Source: Vicinamibacterales bacterium (GTDB lineage: Bacteria > Acidobacteriota > Vicinamibacteria > Vicinamibacterales > UBA2999). From it: a stretch of 64,000 nucleotides of DNA. The stretch lies in assembly GCA_041394705.1 (NCBI GenBank), contig JAWKHS010000003.1, forward strand, positions 682,001-746,000, read 5' to 3'. Below are positions 1 through 8,570 of this stretch, one piece after another (the stretch's first letter is position 1; every line of letters starts with the position of its first letter). The notes under the pieces are model-generated. The model worked only from the letters and a program-made list of their open reading frames with translations. It did not search any database and was not told the DNA's origin. The translations under genes were made by a program, and so were the position numbers.

Positions 1-564
1 CGCCGCGAAGGCATGGGCCTTCGTGACGTGCTGGCCCTGGCCGTCGTTCAGGAAGGCGTCGGAGGTCTCGCCGACCACTGGCTGGTGCCACGGGATCGGC
101 TGGTGCAGCACCTCGTGGAACCACGAGTTCACCGCGTCGCGGACGACGCCCACCGAGTAGGTGCCCGTGATCATGACCGGGCCGCCCAGCACGCCGCCCT
201 CCACGACCCACGGCGCACCTGTCATCTCGCCGAAGCCATTCCCGGCGAACCAGCCGGCGAAGACCGGCGCCCACCGCTTGCCGCGCGGCAGCACCGCCGT
301 GACACCCGTCCGCACCGGGCCCTGGCCGACGACCAGCGGGCCCTCGCCGCGGACGATCGTCGCGTGTCCCACCTCCACGCCGGCCACGTCGGTGATGGCG
401 TTCAGCGCGCCTGGCGTGCCGTGGAAGGGCACGCCCAGCGCCCGTGCCCGTGGCCTGTTCTGGGCCCGCAGCCCGGGCATCGTCGCCGCCGCGAGCACAC
501 ACGCCGCGATCAGTCCAGCCGTCGCGGCCCTGCCTCTCGGACGCTCTCGTCGGTCAGCGCTCAT
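1..564 (-). CDS. P1 family peptidase (S58, DmpA/L-aminopeptidase-D-esterase type), partial
   Basis: The first 188 codons of a minus-strand gene are visible; the 3' part lies beyond the window edge. The start ATG at 564-562 follows a purine-rich Shine-Dalgarno (GGGAGTGGAG). Residues 1-35 form an arginine-rich n-region, a hydrophobic stretch and an Ala-X-Ala-like end, so export is likely. The mature part shows the opening typical of S58 peptidases: NAITDVAGVEVGHATI, then TGVTAVLPRG, then the glycine-rich FAGWFAGNGFGEMTGAPW and a TGTYSVGVVRDAVN stretch. Known family members are self-cleaving N-terminal-nucleophile aminopeptidases acting on N-terminal residues of peptides. The catalytic Ser/Thr lies further downstream, outside the window, so activity cannot be judged. 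The family call is strong. Confidence 0.85.
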   Translation of the reverse strand, partial: MSADRRERPRGRAATAGLIAACVLAAATMPGLRAQNRPRARALGVPFHGTPGALNAITDVAGVEVGHATIVRGEGPLVVGQGPVRTGVTAVLPRGKRWAPVFAGWFAGNGFGEMTGAPWVVEGGVLGGPVMITGTYSVGVVRDAVNSWFHEVLHQPIPWHQPVVGETSDAFLNDGQGQHVTKAHAFAA

Positions 565-578
565 CTCCACTCCCACTT

Positions 579-674
579 GTGGTGCCGTCCGGATGGATCC
601 CTTCGTCCGGCGGAGATGATCGTACAGCGTCAGCAGGCGAAGCCGGAGGAAGGGATCCATCCGGGCGGCACCAC
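579..674 (+). repeat. Hairpin repeat element, copy 1 (33-bp arms, 30-nt loop)
   Basis: Arms at 579-611 and 642-674 are inverted repeats matching at 31 of 33 positions. The loop at 612-641 contains GGAGATGATCGTACAGCGTC. The same loop recurs in copy 2 (684-785) and, on the other strand, in copy 3 (32664-32739). The element lies upstream of the S58 peptidase gene. No coding sequence fits it. It resembles a REP/MITE-type palindromic element, but no target-site duplication is obvious. Confidence 0.75.
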
Positions 675-683
675 GTCCCGACG

Positions 684-785
684 CCTTCGTCCGGCGGAGA
701 TGATCGTACAGCGTCAGTAGGCGGGTCGCGTCTCAGCAGGACTGAAGCGCACCCTGGGAAGCCGGAGGAAGGGATCCGGCGTCCG
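684..785 (+). repeat. Hairpin repeat element, copy 2 (degenerate)
   Basis: From 684 the sequence repeats the inner left arm and loop of copy 1 almost exactly through about 719. A stretch of roughly 35 unrelated bases follows, and then the right arm GCCGGAGGAAGGGATCC begins at 760. The left arm has lost its outer GGATCC part. Copies 1 and 2 are in direct orientation about 10 bp apart, suggesting tandem insertion or duplication and then decay. Confidence 0.65.
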
Positions 786-786
786 G

Positions 787-1461
787 TCAGTCCGTCGAGG
801 CCCCGACGAAGCGATCGTCCTCGTCCGCGAAGAGGACGTTGAAGCTCGTGAGCGTCCCGTAGCAGCCGGTGATGTAACCCTGCAGCTTCACCTTCTGGTC
901 GTCCGGAAGGTCCGAGGCGTTCACCTGCTGCTCCAGCGTGCGCAGCCGGTTCCTGAGCATCACGACCTTGTGGAAGAAGGTCTCGATCGGCCAGCTCTTC
1001 TCCTGCACGCCCGGACGGCCCGGGCGCAGCACGAAGTCGCCGCCCCGCCACTTCTCGGCCGGGGCCACGGCCGTGAGGCCGGCCTCCTCGCGGATCACCT
1101 TGCGCAACAGGGCTTCGAGGCTGGCCGGGGCGGGGTCGCTCATGCGGGGCTCCGAGATTTCACGGTCGCTCACGAGGGGGAGCGGCGGGCCGGACGACAC
1201 GGCTGGCCGGGGCGCGCGCGCTGTCTCGGCGGCGTTCGCGGCGGGACGGGGGACGGCGGGAGCCGGGGCGCCGGGCACGACGGTCCGGCCGCCGCCCCGG
1301 AAGTTGTGCTCGCTGCCGCAGTAGTCGCAGGTGACCCGAAGCGGCTGCTGCTGGCCGTCCACCACGACGATCGTGTGGATCCGGTCCACCTTGCACGCGC
1401 GGCAGTAGTCCTCGACCGTCTGGCCGGCGCGATACGAGCGGGCGCTCATGGGCGACGACAT
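787..1461 (-). CDS. Zinc-ribbon protein of unknown function
   Basis: This is a 224-residue protein I do not recognise. Residues 20-48 hold two cysteine pairs, CRAC (C20, C23) and CDYC (C45, C48), separated by a short beta-like segment; this is a zinc-ribbon arrangement. A proline/alanine-rich linker runs from about 60 to 115. The C-terminal half is mixed-charge and looks folded and helical, with FFHKVVMLRNRLRTLEQQVN and an acidic tail. There is no signal peptide, so it should be cytoplasmic. A start at the internal Met (1449) is equally possible, since neither site has a clear Shine-Dalgarno. It is followed by the hairpin repeats and preceded, 40 bp away, by the 3' end of the M49 peptidase gene on the same strand. 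Confidence 0.65.
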   Translation of the reverse strand: MSSPMSARSYRAGQTVEDYCRACKVDRIHTIVVVDGQQQPLRVTCDYCGSEHNFRGGGRTVVPGAPAPAVPRPAANAAETARAPRPAVSSGPPLPLVSDREISEPRMSDPAPASLEALLRKVIREEAGLTAVAPAEKWRGGDFVLRPGRPGVQEKSWPIETFFHKVVMLRNRLRTLEQQVNASDLPDDQKVKLQGYITGCYGTLTSFNVLFADEDDRFVGASTD

Positions 1462-1501
1462 GATGCCACGGCCGGGGCCCGGGCGTCGCCGGCGGCGGCG
1501 C

Positions 1502-3517
1502 CTACTTCAGGCTGGCGTTCGCGCGCGAGTAGTCGAGCATCTGGGCGGCCAGGTCCATCGGATACGAGATCGTCACGTCCGTGATGGCGCCGCTGGCGTC
1601 GGTCGTCGCCGTCAGCTTCGGCTGGACGAACCCCGTGTAGGACGGCAGGCTCAGCTTGTCTACCCGGGCCACGACCTGGTCGCGCAGCGCCGGATCGAAG
1701 TGCACGCCGTAGGTCTCGAACAGCGTCCTGGCGGCCGCGGCGTCGCCCGTGCCCTTGATGCGCTGCACCTCGGCGAGCAGCCGGCCGACGCCCTCGCGGA
1801 ACGCCGCCGGGTCCACCATCACGTAGAAGGTCTTGCCGTCGCGCTCCCGGACGTCGATGGCCTTGGTGTTGGCCATGAGCCACCGCACGATCATCTGGCG
1901 GTTGCGCATGTGGTCTTCCTCGATCTGCGAGCCCTGCCGGACCCGCCGCAACTGCACGAGCGCGTTCTTCGTGTAGCCTTCGTACTCGGCCCGCACGATC
2001 GCGTCCTGGTCCTCGGCCTTGACGATGCCCAGCTCCACCAGCTTGGGATCGGGCAGGAAGTAGAGGGCGACGAGGTCCGCGCGGCCCTCCTCGAGCGCCG
2101 AGCCGTGCGGGTTCAGCGCCTTGACCGGATCGGCGACGTTGTTCTTGCCCGAGGCGTGGCCGATCACCTCGTGCATGTTGGTCGTGAGCTCGCCCGCGAA
2201 CGCACTCCAGCGGTTCGCCCGGTCCACCTCCTCCGGCGCCCACGCGAACTCCTTGCGGAACTCCGGCGTGGTCGACTTGTCGTAGGCCTCGTTCACGTTC
2301 GAGAGCGACACGGACTTGCTGCCGTACTCCTCGCGCACCTTCTGGTCGTTCGGCAGGTTGATGCCGATGGGCGTGATCGGCCCCGACTCACCGGTTTCGA
2401 CGACGACGTCGATGGCCGTGGCCGTGATGCCCTTCACGCCGGCCTTCTTCCACTCGTCCGCCCACGGCATGTGGTCCTCGAACCACTGCGCGTTGGACGC
2501 CAGCTTCTCGATGTCGATCGTCTTCTGCTTGTTGACGTAGTAGACGAGACCTTCCCACGAGCCCTTCACGCCCCGCGGGTCCATGTAGACCTCGATGAAG
2601 CCGTTGATCGTGTCCACGGGCGAGTTCTTGTCGGCCACCCAGGCGATGTCGTAGGCCTTGCGGTCGGCATCCTCGCCGGTGCGGTACCACTGCACGAGCT
2701 TCGCGAGCGCCTCCTTCATGGTCGGCGGCGCGAAGGCCTGCGCGGCCTCGAGGTGGCCGATGATGCCCCGGATCTGGACGTCGTACTTGCCCCCGACCTT
2801 GTAGACCTCCTCGACGAGCCGTCCGTTCCGCTTGACCAGGCGCGAGTTCAGGCCGTGCTGCTCCTTGAAGCCCTTGAGGTCGGCCATCGACACGCCCGAG
2901 TACATGTTGTTGGAGCTCGCCTGCAGGATGTCCTTGCCCCCCTCGGGGGTCTTCTGCGTGACCATCGGATCGACGCTCGCGTCGAAGAAGAGCGGCTGCA
3001 TCCTGGTCAGCATCTGCTCCAGCGACTCGCCGGCGGCGGTGGCGAACGTCGCGCCGTTGGCCGCGGCCTTGGCCGCGGCGGCCGCGAAGGCCTCGGGGGT
3101 GCACGCGAGGACGAACTTGCGCGCGGTGAGGTTGTTATAGGGCCCGGTGTTGAGCCAGAACAGCTTGGTGTAGCGCGTGATCTCGTCGAGGGTCGGCGTG
3201 TCGATGCCGGCGCCGTGGCTGACGATCTGCTCCAGCACGCCCCGCATCTCCAGGTTGTGCACGTAGCGCTGATCCCAGTAGATGTCGCGGCCGGCGATGG
3301 CGGCCTGCACGAGGTGGTAGACGAGCCGCTTCTCGTTCAGCGCGAGGTCGTTGAAGCCGTCCGCGTAGATCTGGGCGATGGCCGCGTCGTCCACGCGTTC
3401 CAGGAGGTACTTGCGCTCGGCGGCCGGAGCGGCGGCGGGTTCGGGGGCCGCCGGCGGCGAGGAGCAGGCGGCCACGGCGCCGAGGACGACCAGGGAGATG
3501 AGAGCTCGCGTGCGCAT
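1502..3517 (-). CDS. Dipeptidyl-peptidase III family (M49) lipoprotein
   Basis: A 671-residue zinc metallopeptidase of family M49, which removes dipeptides from peptide N-termini. The HEXXGH zinc site is HEVIGH at residues 449-454, and the second signature EEGRADL follows at 476-482, supplying the third ligand and catalytic acid. The length is close to the usual 550-750 residues. The N-terminus (MRTRALISLVVLGAVAACSS) is a lipoprotein signal with a VAAC lipobox, so the enzyme should be membrane-anchored in the periplasm, unlike the cytosolic eukaryotic DPP III. The gene seems leaderless: a TACACT hexamer lies 6 nt before the ATG. It fits the other exported peptidases in this window (S58, M19, M24). 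Confidence 0.9.
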   Translation of the reverse strand: MRTRALISLVVLGAVAACSSPPAAPEPAAAPAAERKYLLERVDDAAIAQIYADGFNDLALNEKRLVYHLVQAAIAGRDIYWDQRYVHNLEMRGVLEQIVSHGAGIDTPTLDEITRYTKLFWLNTGPYNNLTARKFVLACTPEAFAAAAAKAAANGATFATAAGESLEQMLTRMQPLFFDASVDPMVTQKTPEGGKDILQASSNNMYSGVSMADLKGFKEQHGLNSRLVKRNGRLVEEVYKVGGKYDVQIRGIIGHLEAAQAFAPPTMKEALAKLVQWYRTGEDADRKAYDIAWVADKNSPVDTINGFIEVYMDPRGVKGSWEGLVYYVNKQKTIDIEKLASNAQWFEDHMPWADEWKKAGVKGITATAIDVVVETGESGPITPIGINLPNDQKVREEYGSKSVSLSNVNEAYDKSTTPEFRKEFAWAPEEVDRANRWSAFAGELTTNMHEVIGHASGKNNVADPVKALNPHGSALEEGRADLVALYFLPDPKLVELGIVKAEDQDAIVRAEYEGYTKNALVQLRRVRQGSQIEEDHMRNRQMIVRWLMANTKAIDVRERDGKTFYVMVDPAAFREGVGRLLAEVQRIKGTGDAAAARTLFETYGVHFDPALRDQVVARVDKLSLPSYTGFVQPKLTATTDASGAITDVTISYPMDLAAQMLDYSRANASLK

Positions 3518-3523
3518 CCCGCG

Positions 3524-3529
3524 AGTGTA
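3524..3529 (-). promoter_or_regulatory. Putative leaderless -10 element (TACACT) of the M49 gene
   Basis: TACACT on the minus strand ends 6 nt before the ATG at 3517. No Shine-Dalgarno lies between them, so transcription would begin at or next to the start codon. No clear -35 is visible. Confidence 0.5.
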
Positions 3530-3566
3530 GTCCAGGGGCTGGCCCCCGGTGCGCCCAGGCGGGGGG

Positions 3567-4166
3567 TCAGCGCGGGGGCGCGGCGCCCGCGGGCGTGCGG
3601 CCCGACCACCGCCCGGCCGCGTCCAGGTGCAGGCCGAACTGATCCAGCACGCGCATGACGGTGTGGTCCACGAGATCGGCCACCGTGGCCGGCCGCTGAT
3701 AGAAGGCGGGCACGGGCGGGAAAATGACGGCGCCCATCCGGGACAGCCGCAGCATGTGCTCCAGGTGGATGTCGCTGAGCGGCGCCTCGCGGGGCAGGAG
3801 CACCAGCCGCCGCCGTTCCTTCAGCACCACGTCGGCGGCCCGGTGCACGAGGTTCGTGCCGCTGCCGGTCGAGATCGCCGCCAGGGTGCGCATGCTGCAC
3901 GGGGCCACGACCATGCCGCGCGTCAGGAACGACCCGCTCGAGATCGACGCGCCGAAGTCGTCCACGCCGTGCACCTGGTCGGCCAGGCGCTTCACCGCGT
4001 CCACGGTGTAGTCGGTCTCCTGCAGCATCGTCTGGATCGCCCAGCGGCTCATCACGAGGTGTGAGGGCACCCCGGCCTCGCGGAGGCGTTCCAGCAGGCG
4101 GACGCCGTAGACGACACCGGACGCGCCGGTGATGGCGACGACGAGCGGTGAGTCGGACTGTGACAT
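3567..4166 (-). CDS. ubiX: Flavin prenyltransferase UbiX
   Basis: A 199-residue flavoprotein of the UbiX/Pad1 family. It transfers dimethylallyl phosphate to FMN to make the prenylated flavin cofactor of UbiD-type decarboxylases. Residues 8-30 hold the Rossmann-like start with TGASGVVYG. The middle has the family stretches ISSGSFLTRGMVVAPCSMRT and LVLLPREAPLS, and then MGAVIFPPVPAFYQRP. No ubiD gene is in the window, so its partner must be elsewhere. It is divergent from the PhzF gene, with overlapping -10 hexamers in a 22-bp gap. The C-terminal 15 residues are a family-atypical, proline- and glycine-rich tail. No signal peptide is present, so it is cytoplasmic. Confidence 0.93.
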   Translation of the reverse strand: MSQSDSPLVVAITGASGVVYGVRLLERLREAGVPSHLVMSRWAIQTMLQETDYTVDAVKRLADQVHGVDDFGASISSGSFLTRGMVVAPCSMRTLAAISTGSGTNLVHRAADVVLKERRRLVLLPREAPLSDIHLEHMLRLSRMGAVIFPPVPAFYQRPATVADLVDHTVMRVLDQFGLHLDAAGRWSGRTPAGAAPPR

Positions 4167-4176
4167 GACCAGGTGT

Positions 4177-4184
4177 TAGTGTAG
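4177..4184. promoter_or_regulatory. Overlapping bidirectional -10 elements for ubiX and the PhzF gene
   Basis: The 8-bp TAGTGTAG core reads TAGTGT on the plus strand (4177-4182, 6 nt before the PhzF ATG) and TACACT on the minus strand (4184-4179, 12 nt before the ubiX ATG). Both directions share four to six base pairs, so polymerase binding would probably be mutually exclusive. Confidence 0.45.
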
Positions 4185-4188
4185 CGCC

Positions 4189-5103
4189 ATGCCCAGCGCG
4201 CGCTACCTGCACTACGACGTCTTCACCACGCGCCCGTTCGAGGGGAACCAGTTGGCGGTGTTCCTCGAGGCCGCGGGCCTCGACACCCGCGACATGCAGC
4301 GCCTGGCCAACGAGATGAACTTCGCCGAGAGCACGTTCGTGCTGCCGGCCGAGGCGTCGGACACCGATGTCCGGATGCGGATCTTCACGCCGGCCCGCGA
4401 GATGCCGATGGCCGGCCATCCCACCGTCGGGAGCACCTTCGCCCTCGCGGCGGCCGGGCGGATTCCCCGCGACCGTGAGCGCTGGGTCTTCGGCCTGAAC
4501 GTGGGGCCCGTACCCGTCGGGCTCGAATGGGACGGCGGCCGGCTGGCGCGCGCCTGGATGGACCAGGGACGGCCGGAGTTCCGCACGCCGGTCGCGGCGC
4601 CCGCCGATGTCCTGGCCGCCGTGCACGCCGAGCGGGGGGCCTGGGAGGACACGGGCCTGCCGATCGAAGAGGCGTCGTGCGGCGCGCCGTTCTTCTACAT
4701 GCCGCTCGCGACACGCCGGGCGGTGGACCGGTGCGAGCCCGACGCCGCCGCCTTTCGCCGGCTCACGAGCGCGTTCCCCGAAGGGTTCATCGGGGTGTTC
4801 GTCTTCAGCCCCGAGCGCGGCGATGACGGCGCCACCGTCTACAGCCGCATGTTCGCGCCGGAGGCCGGTGTGGTCGAGGATCCCGCCACGGGCGGCGCCA
4901 GCGGCCCGCTCGGCGGCTATCTGGTCCGTCACCAGGTGGTGCCGCTGGCGGCGGCCGGCGACATCGTCAGCATGCAGGGCGTGAAGATGGGGCGCCCGAG
5001 CCGTATCCAGATTCGGGTGGAGGCGACGGTCCCCTCCGACATCGGCCGCGTGCACGTGGGCGGGGCGGCGGTGAAGGTCGGCGAGGGCGCCATCGACTTC
5101 TAG
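4189..5103 (+). CDS. PhzF family isomerase/epimerase
   Basis: A 304-residue cytoplasmic protein of the PhzF fold (two diaminopimelate-epimerase-like halves). It opens with YDVFTTRPFEGNQLAVF and then MNFAESTFV; E47 aligns with the catalytic glutamate (Glu45) of Pseudomonas PhzF. It also has the family's AGHPTVGSTFALA and EDPATGGASGPLGGYLV stretches. In phenazine producers PhzF isomerises trans-2,3-dihydro-3-hydroxyanthranilate. No other phenazine gene is nearby, so the substrate here is unknown and a metabolite-damage or generic isomerase role is likely. The start is set by a TAGTGT hexamer 6 nt upstream (leaderless type). It is convergent with pdxH 24 bp downstream. Confidence 0.9.
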   Translation: MPSARYLHYDVFTTRPFEGNQLAVFLEAAGLDTRDMQRLANEMNFAESTFVLPAEASDTDVRMRIFTPAREMPMAGHPTVGSTFALAAAGRIPRDRERWVFGLNVGPVPVGLEWDGGRLARAWMDQGRPEFRTPVAAPADVLAAVHAERGAWEDTGLPIEEASCGAPFFYMPLATRRAVDRCEPDAAAFRRLTSAFPEGFIGVFVFSPERGDDGATVYSRMFAPEAGVVEDPATGGASGPLGGYLVRHQVVPLAAAGDIVSMQGVKMGRPSRIQIRVEATVPSDIGRVHVGGAAVKVGEGAIDF

Positions 5104-5127
5104 GGGCCGGCGGCCCGGGACGCCGCG

Positions 5128-5766
5128 TCAGGGCGCGAGGCGCTCGAGCGTCCAGCCGGCCCCGTCGCGGCGGTAGCGCAGCCGGTCGTGCAGCCGGTTG
5201 GGACGGCCCTGCCAGAACTCGATCGATTCCGGCGCGACCAGGAACCCGCCCCAGTGTGCGGGACGCGGCACCGGCCCGTCGCCGTAGCGGGCCGTGACGT
5301 CGGCCAGCCGCTGCTCCAGCGTCGCGCGGTCCGGGATGACCTGGCTCTGCGGCGACGCCCACGCCCCGAGCTGACTGTCGAGGGGGCGTGAGGCGAAGTA
5401 TGCGTCCGACACGCTCGCGTCCACCTGCGACACGGTGCCCCTGATCCTGACCTGCCGTTCCAGATCGGCCCAGAAGCTCACGAGGCACGCGTGCGGGTTG
5501 GCCAGGAGCTCGGCGCCCTTCGCGCTCTCGTAGTTCGTGAAGAAGACGAAGCCGGCCGGTCCCACGTCCTTGAGCAGGACGATCCGGGCCGACGGGACGC
5601 CCTCGCGCGAGGCCGTGGCGAGCGTCATGGCCGTGGCGTCCACGAGCGAGGCCGACACGGCTTCGTCGAGCCACTGGCGGTACTGCGCGATGGGGTCGGC
5701 GTGGACCTCGCGCTCCGAGAGCGCGCGGGCGCGGTAGTCGCGACGCAGATCCGCGATGGAGGTCAT
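5128..5766 (-). CDS. pdxH: Pyridoxamine 5'-phosphate oxidase
   Basis: A 212-residue FMN enzyme that oxidises pyridoxine or pyridoxamine phosphate to pyridoxal 5'-phosphate. The protein contains the FMN-binding RIVLLKDVGPAGFVFFTNYE region and the family stretch FASRPLDSQLGAWASPQSQV, and ends with the usual FWQGRPNRLHDRLRY. Length is normal. The ATG at 5766 overlaps the TGA of the upstream membrane-protein gene by 4 bp (ATGA) and has GGAG upstream, so translation is probably coupled. A much longer open frame continues upstream through the neighbouring gene, but it is only a high-GC artefact. Confidence 0.95.
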   Translation of the reverse strand: MTSIADLRRDYRARALSEREVHADPIAQYRQWLDEAVSASLVDATAMTLATASREGVPSARIVLLKDVGPAGFVFFTNYESAKGAELLANPHACLVSFWADLERQVRIRGTVSQVDASVSDAYFASRPLDSQLGAWASPQSQVIPDRATLEQRLADVTARYGDGPVPRPAHWGGFLVAPESIEFWQGRPNRLHDRLRYRRDGAGWTLERLAP

Positions 5767-8564
5767 GGCGTCTCCTTCGCCGGCAGCGAGACCTCGATCC
5801 ACGCTCCGAGGAAGCGCCGATCGTGCAGGGCCGGGTCGATGTCGACCGGCACGAAGCCGGTCGTGGTGTTGGTGTCGAGCTCCACGACGCCACCGGCCGG
5901 CGGCGGCGGGACCGTCACGGTCACCTGGGTCTCGGGCACGAGCGGGACGTCGCGGGTCCACCCGAAGGCCTGCAGGTGGAGCTGGTTCGGGCGGCGGCCG
6001 CTGTGGACGCGCAGCGCCACGCCGTCGGTGCATCCGCCGGGACACGCGATGGAGAGGCGCGAGGCCCGCTGCCCGGTCGTCCAGAAGCCCGTCGGCTCCG
6101 GATACGTCAGCTCGTCGTGGAACAGGACCAGCACCTCGCCGTAGCGTGCGGCGGCCAGCACGGGCGGCGTCACCGTCCGGCTGCCGGCGTCCACGACGTC
6201 GAGCGGTGAGAAGGTCACGGCGGCCACGGACCGCTCGACCGCGCCGTCGCCGCGCAGGCCGACGAAGGCCGCGTCCAGGGGCAGCCAGAACTCCGCGGAC
6301 CACGTCCCATCGGGGGCCGGGTCCACCGTCCACGTCGTGAGGGGCGGACCGATGCGTCCGACCTGCAGGGCGAGGGTCGAGCCCGCGCGGGCGGGCAGCG
6401 GACGGCGCGATGCCCAGCGCACGTCCACGCGGTAGCGGCCGGCGGGTAGCGAGAAGCGGCCGTTGTGGAGCACGCGGACCGGCTGCGGATCGGTCCGAAG
6501 CCCCGGCGTGACGCCCAGCGCGAGCAGGGATTCGACCTCCGCCGCCCGCGACACGTGGAACGGGGCGTACCGGATCGCCAGGGGCCGCGTCACGCGGTCG
6601 AAGCTGTCGAGCGCGGGCAGCCGCGCCCGGGCCCGGAGGTCGATGCCGGGCAGTGGCGGATCGGCGGGCGGCAGTGCCCGCACGATCGCGGCGCCCACCA
6701 CCACCGTGGCGAGGACGAGGCCGAGGGCGGCCAGCGCCGCCGCGCCCCGGTTCGTCACCCGCGCGCGCCGCAGCGCCCAGCTCCCGGCCACCGCGGCGAG
6801 CGCCCACATCGCCACGTCCACGAGCTCCCGCGGTGCTTCGTGCGCGATGAAGGTCGGCGCCACCGTCCAGAGGGGCCACCGGGCCGAGAGCCACGCGAGG
6901 AGCGCCGAGGTGCCGTCGCGGTCGTTGGCGAGCAGCAGCCCGTTCTGGGCCAGGACCAGGACCGCGGCCAGCGTGGCTCCCGTCCAGATGAGGACGTGCT
7001 GCGCCGCGCGCCGCGTCGCGCTCGTGCCGGCCGCCCCGATCTGGATCGCGACCGGCAGCATCAGGAGAGGCAGGCCCGATGTGAGGGGACGTCCCGGCGC
7101 CGCCGAGCCGCCCCACCAGATGCGGAACGCGCCGACGGTGAAGAGCAGGGCCCCGAAGACGACCAGCACCTCCAGCCCGAGCCGCCGGAGCGGACCGGGC
7201 CGGCGGATCATGGTGCCGAAGCCCGCGAACGCCAGCAGGTACGCGGGCGCGTAGACGAGCAGGCCGTACTCCTGATCGAACAGCAGGCCCGGCACGCCGA
7301 AGAACGTGTTGTCGAGTTCGGTCTGGGTGAGCGCGCCGTACGGCGCCGAGGGCCAGGGCGTGCCCCAGTACGCGTAGAAGAAGGCGAACCACGCCGCGAG
7401 GGCCGCGCCGTAGGGCGCCAGCACGCGGAGGGTGGCGCCGGCCGCCCCGGCGCGGCGCTCTCCCGCGTGCATGGGCCACCAGCGGCGCCCGAGCGTGACG
7501 GCGACGAGGGCCGCCGACATCGGCGCGTACTTCGTGCTGAGCCACGGCAGGGCGCCGGCGAGCAGCCCCAGGGCAACGTCGTGCCACGGCCGCGCATCGG
7601 GCGCCGGCCTGAGCGCGAGGGTGGCGGCGAGCGTGACGGCGAGCGCGGCCGGAATCTCCGGGTAGATCGTGAAGGCGTTGACGAGGAACGGCGCCGAGAA
7701 CGCCACCGCCGCCCAGGCCAGCGTGGCGTGCCCGGGCGCGGCCGTCGTCACCGCCACCCAGCGCCAGGCCGCCGCGGCCGCCGCCGCGGCCATCGCGACG
7801 AAGGCCCACACCACGAGGTCGTAGCCGCCCAGCGCGAAGGCGGGCGCGATGAGGACCGGCATGCCGACCGGGTGCACGGAGTAGATCTCGCCGTCGGATC
7901 CGCGCGTCAGGTAGTGGGGATCCAGGTCGCGCGCGAAGTACTCCGCGTAGTCCCGGCGCTGGTGGTTGTTCTCGATCTTCAGGTCGCCGTCCTTCAGCAG
8001 GCTCTGGGCGATCACGAGGTAGTGCGGCTCGTCCCCCGACGGAAACAGCACCGTGTGCGTGAGGCGGGCGGCGCTGGCGCCGATGATCGTGGCAGCCACG
8101 ATCCACACGGTGAGCGTCTGGAAACCGAGCGACCGCCGCGCCCACCACGCGGGAAGACGGGGCACCAGCGGCCAGACCCCCCACACGAAGAGCGATCCGA
8201 CGATCGCCCAGATCATCCAGATGCCCTCGCCGGCCAGGGCCTGGAGCCACGGCCACCAGTCCGGGAGCACCGGCAGGTAGGGCACGACGAGCAGGCCCAG
8301 GGCGAGCCCGGGCAGCAGCACATCGGCGAAGCGCGCACGGGCCGTGGACAGCCGCGACCGGCGGAGCAGGTACGCGGCGCCCGCCGTCACGAACAGGGCC
8401 AGCGCGGCGAAGGCGACGAAGGGCTGCCAGGACGGGACGAGCGCGATGCGCTGGCGCACGCCGTCGACGACGACCTCGTCCAGCTCCGCGCGCGACGCCC
8501 ACCCGGCGGCGCCGACCACGAGGCCGAAGAGCGCGACGGCCCGCGACGGGCGCATTCCTGACAC
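5763..8564 (-). CDS. GT-C-type polytopic membrane glycosyltransferase-like protein
   Basis: A 933-residue protein. The N-terminal ~600 residues alternate hydrophobic helices (a dozen or so segments) with short loops, and the C-terminal ~300 residues are a soluble beta-rich region. After an early helix the first large loop carries FPSGDEPHYLVIAQSLLKDG with an Asp-Glu pair at 178-179; in GT-C enzymes (GT39/ArnT-like) an acidic pair at this place binds the lipid-linked sugar donor. The C-terminal region resembles a galactose-binding-like domain. The acceptor and donor are unknown. It is 9 bp from the upstream membrane gene and overlaps pdxH by 4 bp, so the three form an operon. The GTG start has TAAGAT 6 nt upstream. 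The ATG at 8555 is an alternative. Confidence 0.75.
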   Translation of the reverse strand: MSGMRPSRAVALFGLVVGAAGWASRAELDEVVVDGVRQRIALVPSWQPFVAFAALALFVTAGAAYLLRRSRLSTARARFADVLLPGLALGLLVVPYLPVLPDWWPWLQALAGEGIWMIWAIVGSLFVWGVWPLVPRLPAWWARRSLGFQTLTVWIVAATIIGASAARLTHTVLFPSGDEPHYLVIAQSLLKDGDLKIENNHQRRDYAEYFARDLDPHYLTRGSDGEIYSVHPVGMPVLIAPAFALGGYDLVVWAFVAMAAAAAAAAWRWVAVTTAAPGHATLAWAAVAFSAPFLVNAFTIYPEIPAALAVTLAATLALRPAPDARPWHDVALGLLAGALPWLSTKYAPMSAALVAVTLGRRWWPMHAGERRAGAAGATLRVLAPYGAALAAWFAFFYAYWGTPWPSAPYGALTQTELDNTFFGVPGLLFDQEYGLLVYAPAYLLAFAGFGTMIRRPGPLRRLGLEVLVVFGALLFTVGAFRIWWGGSAAPGRPLTSGLPLLMLPVAIQIGAAGTSATRRAAQHVLIWTGATLAAVLVLAQNGLLLANDRDGTSALLAWLSARWPLWTVAPTFIAHEAPRELVDVAMWALAAVAGSWALRRARVTNRGAAALAALGLVLATVVVGAAIVRALPPADPPLPGIDLRARARLPALDSFDRVTRPLAIRYAPFHVSRAAEVESLLALGVTPGLRTDPQPVRVLHNGRFSLPAGRYRVDVRWASRRPLPARAGSTLALQVGRIGPPLTTWTVDPAPDGTWSAEFWLPLDAAFVGLRGDGAVERSVAAVTFSPLDVVDAGSRTVTPPVLAAARYGEVLVLFHDELTYPEPTGFWTTGQRASRLSIACPGGCTDGVALRVHSGRRPNQLHLQAFGWTRDVPLVPETQVTVTVPPPPAGGVVELDTNTTTGFVPVDIDPALHDRRFLGAWIEVSLPAKETP

Positions 8565-8570
8565 GGCGCG

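Noticed and set aside
1448..3658. A 736-codon plus-strand frame opposite the M49 gene
   Set aside because: It is antisense to a gene with clear catalytic motifs and shows no domain of its own.
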